A stretch of DNA of 11,177 bases from NCBI GenBank assembly GCA_021817185.1, contig JAKAVU010000061.1, forward strand, positions 1 to 11,177, read 5' to 3'. This document shows, one piece after another, positions 7,157 to 11,177 of the stretch. The stretch is from a bacterium. GTDB lineage: Bacteria > Chloroflexota > Dormibacteria > UBA8260 > Bog-877. Made by a program: the position numbers and the translations under genes. Below the pieces are notes generated by a model. That model was not told the origin of the DNA, ran no database searches, and saw only the letters and a program-made list of their open reading frames with translations. Position 1 is the first letter of the stretch. The number at the start of each line of letters is the position of its first letter.

Positions 7157-8419
7157 TCAGGGCCCCCTGCCGACTCGGCCCGCGCTGGCTGGCCGGGGCC
7201 ACCCGGGCTGAGTGGGATGAGGAGGACCGCCGCGAGCCCACCGCCACGGAGATCTCATATAGGCAACCGCCACCAGAGCGGCCACGGCCAGCGAGGCGAC
7301 CGAAAGCCGGCCGATCACCTGTGCCGGGGACGACAACAGGAACAGCTCGGGAAGGAGAACAATGGCGGCGAGCACGCCGAGCACTTCCCACTCTCCGGCG
7401 GCCTTGAAGTCCACGCCAACAACGAGCGCCAGGAGTGGCAGGAGCACCAGGAGGTCGTTGCTGTGGCTGTAAGGCGCCACCAGAACCCACACCCCCAAGG
7501 TGAGGCTGGCGAGCCACGCGGCACGCAGGTCCGACCCCGCCGAACTTCGTGCCCTGACGCTGGGACAGGTCCAGATGAGCCGTGCGATCCAGGCCAGCCC
7601 GGCAGCGACCACCAGCACGGTGGCGGGGTCACTGAAAGAGGGTGTCAGCCCCCACGACGCAGGCGAGAAGCGCAGGAGGCCGGGCAGTCCGGCCAGATCC
7701 GGCTGGATCGTGGCGATCGAGGTGGAAAAACGGTCGAGGCTCCCCCACCACTGGGGTAGGAGACTCGGGCGGAGCAGGGCGGGCCCGCCCACCAACGCCA
7801 CGGACGCACCGAGGGCGCCGAGCAGGTAGCGCCCCGCCCGACCTCGAGCCAGCGCCGGCCAGAGGAGCGCCACCGGGAAGATCCACATAACCTGCGGCTT
7901 GATCAGCGCCCCGACCACCGCTGTGGCCCCTGCCCAGCCATACCTGCCCTTGCTGGTCGCCACAAGGCTGGCGGTTTCCAGACCGAGCAGCCAGCCATCC
8001 ACCTGACCGGTGAGCAGGCCCCGCCAGAGCACCTCCCAGACCGCGACCGAGGCAGCCAGCAGCCAGGGGCGGCGCCATCCGAAGGTTCGGGCCAGGACCC
8101 AGGAGCTCCCCACGGCGATGGTTCCACAAAGCGCCACCCAGAGGTGGAAGGCGATCACGAAGGGAAGGCGGGTGAAGGGTGAGAGCGCCAGGGCAACCCA
8201 GGGAAGGTACTCAAAAGCCTCGTTGAGCTGGATCCCACGTAGGTCCCTGTAGGGGCTGTGACCAGCCATCACGGCGGCCGCGGCATTGTACAGAACGGCG
8301 AACGCGGTCGCGCGCACGGACAGAAGGAGTCCGACGAAGATGACCGTTGTCGCGAGGCTGAGGCCCACCAGCGCGGCGGCGGCGAACGTCACGAGCCATC
8401 GCCGGCGGCGCCACACCAT
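7157..8419 (-). CDS. GT87-like polytopic membrane protein A, catalytic Asp position is Ala
   Basis: The protein has 420 residues from ATG 8419 and about ten hydrophobic segments. It opens with MVWRRRRW, a positive cytoplasmic end, and a first segment to about residue 35. It shares the GT87 layout with B and C: first-loop block TAFAVLYNAAAAVMAGHSPY (38-57), TGQVDG (137-142), IKPQVMW (173-179) and APYSHSNDLL (315-324). GT87 enzymes such as mycobacterial PimE are polyprenyl-phosphate-mannose-dependent alpha-1,2-mannosyltransferases that use a first-loop aspartate. Here that position is Ala39 (codon GCG at 8303-8305), whereas B and C read SDF. The protein may be inactive, use another residue, or serve as a partner. 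The frame stays open upstream to 8809, but that extension is Ser/Arg/Pro-rich and overlaps the start of divergent gene B, so the later start is chosen. GTG 8416 is an alternative. The TGA stop lies 26 bases before secA, so an operon is likely. Confidence 0.85.
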   Translation of the reverse strand: MVWRRRRWLVTFAAAALVGLSLATTVIFVGLLLSVRATAFAVLYNAAAAVMAGHSPYRDLRGIQLNEAFEYLPWVALALSPFTRLPFVIAFHLWVALCGTIAVGSSWVLARTFGWRRPWLLAASVAVWEVLWRGLLTGQVDGWLLGLETASLVATSKGRYGWAGATAVVGALIKPQVMWIFPVALLWPALARGRAGRYLLGALGASVALVGGPALLRPSLLPQWWGSLDRFSTSIATIQPDLAGLPGLLRFSPASWGLTPSFSDPATVLVVAAGLAWIARLIWTCPSVRARSSAGSDLRAAWLASLTLGVWVLVAPYSHSNDLLVLLPLLALVVGVDFKAAGEWEVLGVLAAIVLLPELFLLSSPAQVIGRLSVASLAVAALVAVAYMRSPWRWARGGPPHPTQPGWPRPASAGRVGRGP

Positions 8420-8422
8420 CTC

Positions 8423-8428
8423 ATCATA
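8423..8428 (-). promoter_or_regulatory. Candidate -10 element of gene A, possibly leaderless
   Basis: On the minus strand TATGAT is followed by GAG, then ATG (8419) and GTG (8416). The hexamer matches consensus in five of six positions. It lies three bases before the ATG and six before the GTG, so a transcript would start on or beside the start codon. The -35 position (17-base spacer) reads TCGCTG, a poor match. Confidence 0.4.
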
Positions 8429-8659
8429 CGGTCGGCAAATTTCGACAGCGACGTCCACGGTATTCGTGGGGTGTCTGAGACGGTGCCGCGAGGGTGTGAC
8501 CGTGCTCCCACCTCGACCCGGCGAGGTCGTCCCGGAGCGGGTCGGAGGCCGGTTTCCATGGCTGGGTGCCGACCACACCCTGCTGCTCTCCAAGCTTCGC
8601 GCCCAGCGCCGCCCACCACGTGCTGGCACCAGGAGGCGTCCGGCTCCGGGAGAAGCAGA

Positions 8660-8665
8660 TATGCT
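8660..8665 (+). promoter_or_regulatory. Candidate -10 element of gene B, possibly leaderless
   Basis: TATGCT is followed by six bases and the GTG start at 8672. This is the same hexamer-N6-GTG spacing seen on the opposite strand at gene A. No good -35 is visible 17 bases upstream (CGTCCG). There is also no ribosome-binding site at a suitable distance from the GTG, which fits leaderless initiation. Confidence 0.35.
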
Positions 8666-8671
8666 CCCGAT

Positions 8672-9802
8672 GTGCCGCCCCGATTCCCTGCCAGCCGAGT
8701 TGGGCTGTGGGCGGTGACATTTGGCCTGGCCAGCCTGATCTTCGAAGTCGGATTCAGGGCGTACGCGCTGACCCCGTCGGACTTCCAGACATTCCTCGCT
8801 GCCTCCCATCGGCTCCTGGCCGGCCTCCCGCTATATGGAGGGAGGTTTGTGAGCCCTCCGGAGCTGGCCGTTGTCCTCGTGCCGCTTACCGTGGTTCCGC
8901 TGCCGGTCGCCTACGCCATGTTCGTGGCGGCAAGCATCGGGGTGCTGGCCTGGGGGACGGGTTCGTATGCCAGAGAGCTGGGACTGCCTCGCTGGGAGAC
9001 CGCCTTGGCCGTGGTGCTGTGCCCCCAGGGCTGGTGGGGGTTGATGCTGGGCCAGCCCGACGCCCTGCTGGCTGGCCTGCTCCTGCTGGCGATTGTCGCC
9101 GTCCGCCACCAGCGGTGGAGCGTGGCGGGGGCGATTGGGCCGTGGCTCCTTCTCAAGCCGGACCTCACCTGGCCGGTTGTCCCTTTGCTCATCGCGGCAG
9201 CCTGGAAGGACGCCGAAGCCCGGCGCCCGCTGGCGACCGGGTTGGCGCTGGGGGCGAGCACGTTCCTGCTCCTGGGCGGTTGGCTGCTGCCCAGCTGGGC
9301 CGTGGGACTCTTTCACTTCGGCAGCAGCTCCCAGTTCGAGGACCTGCTCAGCGGGCTGCCCGATCTCCTGGGAGGGCAGTTGCGCGCCGCCCCTGCCCAC
9401 CAGATCCTGGCGTCGCCTCTCACCTGGGCGATAGTCGGGGCCGGGGTGACGGCCATGGCGGTGGCTGGTGTCCTGGCCTGGCGGCGCGCCATAAGCTCGT
9501 CACAGCGGGCGGAGTGGATGCTGCTGGTTCCGCTGGCGATCTGGATCGCCACCTCCCCCTACCTCCATGTGGAGGATGCCCTGTTCGCCGTCCCGTTGGC
9601 GCTGCGCCTGGCGGACTCGGGCAACGCCTGGTTTCGGCTTCCGGTGCTCTTGATCCTGCTCCCGTGGGTTGTCTTCCCGACCTGGGGGTCCCTCGCTGGC
9701 ATCTGCGCGCTCGGCCTTGCCGCGGCTGGAGTCGCCCTGATGGTCCGGGAAATGGGAATGAGACCCGAGGGAGCGCCAGTGGATTCAGCGGCCGCGACCT
9801 AG
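8672..9802 (+). CDS. GT87-like polytopic membrane glycosyltransferase B
   Basis: From GTG 8672 the protein has 376 residues and about ten hydrophobic segments. GT87 features in order: TPSDFQTFLAASHRLLAGLPLY (34-55) with the presumed catalytic Asp37; LGQPDALL (126-133); LLKPDLTWP (160-168); and ATSPYLHVEDALF (293-305). The family moves a sugar from a polyprenyl-phosphate carrier to a lipid or glycan acceptor on the outer face. The frame is open back to 8258, but that part overlaps gene A on the other strand and reads as His/Arg/Ser-rich sequence without motifs, so it is left out. GTG 8672 keeps a short cytoplasmic end and a full first membrane segment. GTG 8714, which overlaps the stop of an 18-codon ORF, would cut into that segment. 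B diverges from A over 252 bases and converges with C, with 41 bases between stops and no clear terminator. It may add a different sugar, or the same sugar in a different linkage, from C. Confidence 0.87.
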   Translation: MPPRFPASRVGLWAVTFGLASLIFEVGFRAYALTPSDFQTFLAASHRLLAGLPLYGGRFVSPPELAVVLVPLTVVPLPVAYAMFVAASIGVLAWGTGSYARELGLPRWETALAVVLCPQGWWGLMLGQPDALLAGLLLLAIVAVRHQRWSVAGAIGPWLLLKPDLTWPVVPLLIAAAWKDAEARRPLATGLALGASTFLLLGGWLLPSWAVGLFHFGSSSQFEDLLSGLPDLLGGQLRAAPAHQILASPLTWAIVGAGVTAMAVAGVLAWRRAISSSQRAEWMLLVPLAIWIATSPYLHVEDALFAVPLALRLADSGNAWFRLPVLLILLPWVVFPTWGSLAGICALGLAAAGVALMVREMGMRPEGAPVDSAAAT

Positions 9803-9843
9803 CCCGATACGCCTGGCATGGAGACCGGGGGAGCCGCCCTTGG

Positions 9844-11177
9844 TCACCCGGGGACCGGGGCACGAGTGGTTGGGGACGCGTACGCCGGCCCGGTGCCCGC
9901 CCCGCCCACCTCCATCCAGCAGGTGCGACAGCCCTCCACCACGACCGCCAGAGCGGCCACCGGGGTGAGAGAAACCGAAAGCAGGTGGATGGGGTCGAGG
10001 ACAGGCAGACAGGCCACCGCCAGCACCGCGAGACCCGCTCCAAACCCGGTGAGGCGCGGGTCCTCCCGAAGTCTCCACAGGACGACAGCCAGCATTCCGA
10101 GCACCCCCAGCGCCGCGGGCCAGGGCACCACACCAGCTGGCCAGGCCAGCAATACCAGGAGCACCACGGCCATGGCGAGCCACAGGCCGGACCCGTGGAG
10201 CCGTCGCACGTCCCGGCCCAGGATCAGCATCAGGAGGGGCAGAAGAAGAAGATCGTCGTTGTTGTGCGCGTAAGGGGTGGCGGCGAGCCAGATGGCGACC
10301 GGCACGGAAACTGCCCAGGAGATGCGTCCCACCTCGGTAGCTCCGGTCCAGGAGGCGGAAGTCACCAACCAGGCGCCGAAGATGGCCATCCCCACGAGCG
10401 CCAAGGAGAGGACCGCCAACGTGCCCGGCGTCAGAAGGTGCCCGCTCAGGCCCCACGCCGAAGGAGCGGCCTGTTGCAGAGAGGGAAGGCCCGAGAGGTC
10501 GGTCTGAGTCGTGCCTATCCCCGCGGAGAAGCGCACCAGCGCATGCCCCCAGGAGGCGAACCGACCCAGGCTGGCGAGAAGGGCCACCAGGGAGATGGCA
10601 GCGAATCCGGTAGCGAACCAGGTGACCCGGCGCCGGTCCGGCCAGAGCGCCAGGGCGAGAAAGATCGGGGCTGGCCAGAGGAGATCCGGCTTGAGCCAGA
10701 GGAATCCCAGCACCAGTCCGGAGGCGAGGGGACGGTGATGCCAGGCCAAGAGCATCGCCCCCCCGAGCACCGTCAGGAGCAAGGCGTCGACCTGACCGTA
10801 GAGGAAGCCCTGGAAGCTGATCCAAGAAACGAGGGCCGCGGCCGCGGTTAGGCGATCGTGCGACCAACCCAGGTCGCGCAAGAGGAACACCGTGACCGCG
10901 CCGGCTGCGCCGGCACCCAGAGCGGTGATCACCACGAAGGCCACCCAGAAGGGAAGGATTGTGAGGGGCTCCATGACCACTGCGGTCACGGGAAGGTAGG
11001 CGAAGTAGTTGAGAGCCGGCTGCTGGTATGAGTAGGGGTCGGCCCGCTGAAGGAAGCGGAGCAGAACATGGGGCGAGTAGGGGTCTTGGCCCGCCGCCAT
11101 CGCCTTGGCCGCGCCATAGAAGACCCGGAAGTCCGAGGCGAGCCCGTAGGCATGAGGGGGAAAGACGCGGGTGAGGG
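9844..11177 (-). CDS. GT87-like polytopic membrane glycosyltransferase C, start beyond the right edge
   Basis: The frame is open from the right edge to the TGA at 9844-9846, giving 443 residues with the N-terminus missing. An internal ATG at 11100 is not the start. The 25 codons upstream of it, still in frame, contain the conserved first-loop block ASDFRVFYGAAKAM, which runs on into AAGQDPY. Its aspartate is codon GAC at 11131-11133, the equivalent of B Asp37. Further shared motifs are YGQVDALLL, WLKPDLLWP and AATPYAHNNDDLLLLP, in the same order as in A and B. Hydrophobic segments fill most of the rest, and the last 25 or so residues form a polar Gly/Pro/Thr tail. The expected role is transfer from a polyprenyl-phosphate sugar outside the membrane. 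Of A, B and C, this copy keeps the fullest set of family residues. The substrate is unknown. Confidence 0.9.
   Translation of the reverse strand, partial: LTRVFPPHAYGLASDFRVFYGAAKAMAAGQDPYSPHVLLRFLQRADPYSYQQPALNYFAYLPVTAVVMEPLTILPFWVAFVVITALGAGAAGAVTVFLLRDLGWSHDRLTAAAALVSWISFQGFLYGQVDALLLTVLGGAMLLAWHHRPLASGLVLGFLWLKPDLLWPAPIFLALALWPDRRRVTWFATGFAAISLVALLASLGRFASWGHALVRFSAGIGTTQTDLSGLPSLQQAAPSAWGLSGHLLTPGTLAVLSLALVGMAIFGAWLVTSASWTGATEVGRISWAVSVPVAIWLAATPYAHNNDDLLLLPLLMLILGRDVRRLHGSGLWLAMAVVLLVLLAWPAGVVPWPAALGVLGMLAVVLWRLREDPRLTGFGAGLAVLAVACLPVLDPIHLLSVSLTPVAALAVVVEGCRTCWMEVGGAGTGPAYASPTTRAPVPG

Noticed and set aside
8258..8671. N-terminal 138-codon extension of gene B
   Set aside because: It overlaps the coding start of gene A on the other strand and has shadow-like composition. 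The hydrophobic first segment follows soon after GTG 8672.
8420..8809. N-terminal 130-codon extension of gene A
   Set aside because: It overlaps the start of divergent gene B and reads as Ser/Arg/Gly/Pro-rich sequence without motifs. A proper positive-then-hydrophobic start is found at ATG 8419.
9803..9860. Bidirectional terminator between B and C
   Set aside because: GGTCACCCGGGGACC at the end of C is nearly palindromic, but it has a mismatch and almost no loop, and no T-run follows on either strand.
8566..10851. A 761-codon open frame on the plus strand
   Set aside because: It runs out of frame through gene B and antisense through gene C. The product is Gly/Arg/Pro-rich with no membrane segments or known motif. 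B and C in the other frames both show clear family motifs. Long spurious frames are common in GC-rich DNA.

Overview
This window looks like a chromosomal stretch of a GC-rich bacterium that carries a cell-envelope glycosylation locus interrupted by the housekeeping gene secA. The secA product has the C-terminal zinc-binding tail typical of bacterial SecA. The high GC content, GTG/TTG starts, and -10-like hexamers placed almost directly in front of start codons suit a Terrabacteria-type lineage (Actinomycetota, Chloroflexota, Ca. Dormibacterota or similar). The window alone does not allow a firmer assignment.

Layout. Bases 1-1159 (minus) hold the 5' part of a polytopic membrane protein that runs off the left edge. 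A divergent, gene-free region of about 400 bp follows, with a candidate promoter and an inverted repeat. Next is a small plus-strand GT2 glycosyltransferase of the dolichol-phosphate-mannose-synthase type (1566-2303), closed by a hairpin just after its stop codon. About 490 bp without a recognisable gene lead to a plus-strand GT-C-like membrane protein (2793-4352). Converging on it from the right is secA (4446-7130, minus), preceded by 26 bp and a GT87-like membrane protein on the same strand (7157-8419, here called A). Across a 252-bp divergent spacer lies a second GT87-like protein on plus (8672-9802, B). It converges with a third on minus (9844 to the right edge, C), whose start is outside the window.

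How the parts may work together. GT2 enzymes of this type usually make a polyprenyl-phosphate sugar from a nucleotide sugar on the cytoplasmic face. GT-C enzymes use such lipid-linked sugars on the outer face of the membrane. One possible donor-making enzyme and up to five GT-C-like proteins therefore suggest assembly or decoration of a surface glycan, glycolipid or glycoprotein. The sugar and acceptor cannot be read from the sequence. SecA is the protein-export motor and is probably a neighbour rather than a pathway member.

Most notable points. Paralog A has alanine where B and C keep the aspartate of the presumed GT87 catalytic motif. A, B and secA each have an AT-rich -10-like hexamer 3-8 bases before the start, which suggests leaderless transcripts. 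The left third of the window has clearly lower GC at third codon positions than secA. No CRISPR array, RNA gene, insertion sequence or obviously new multi-gene system was found.
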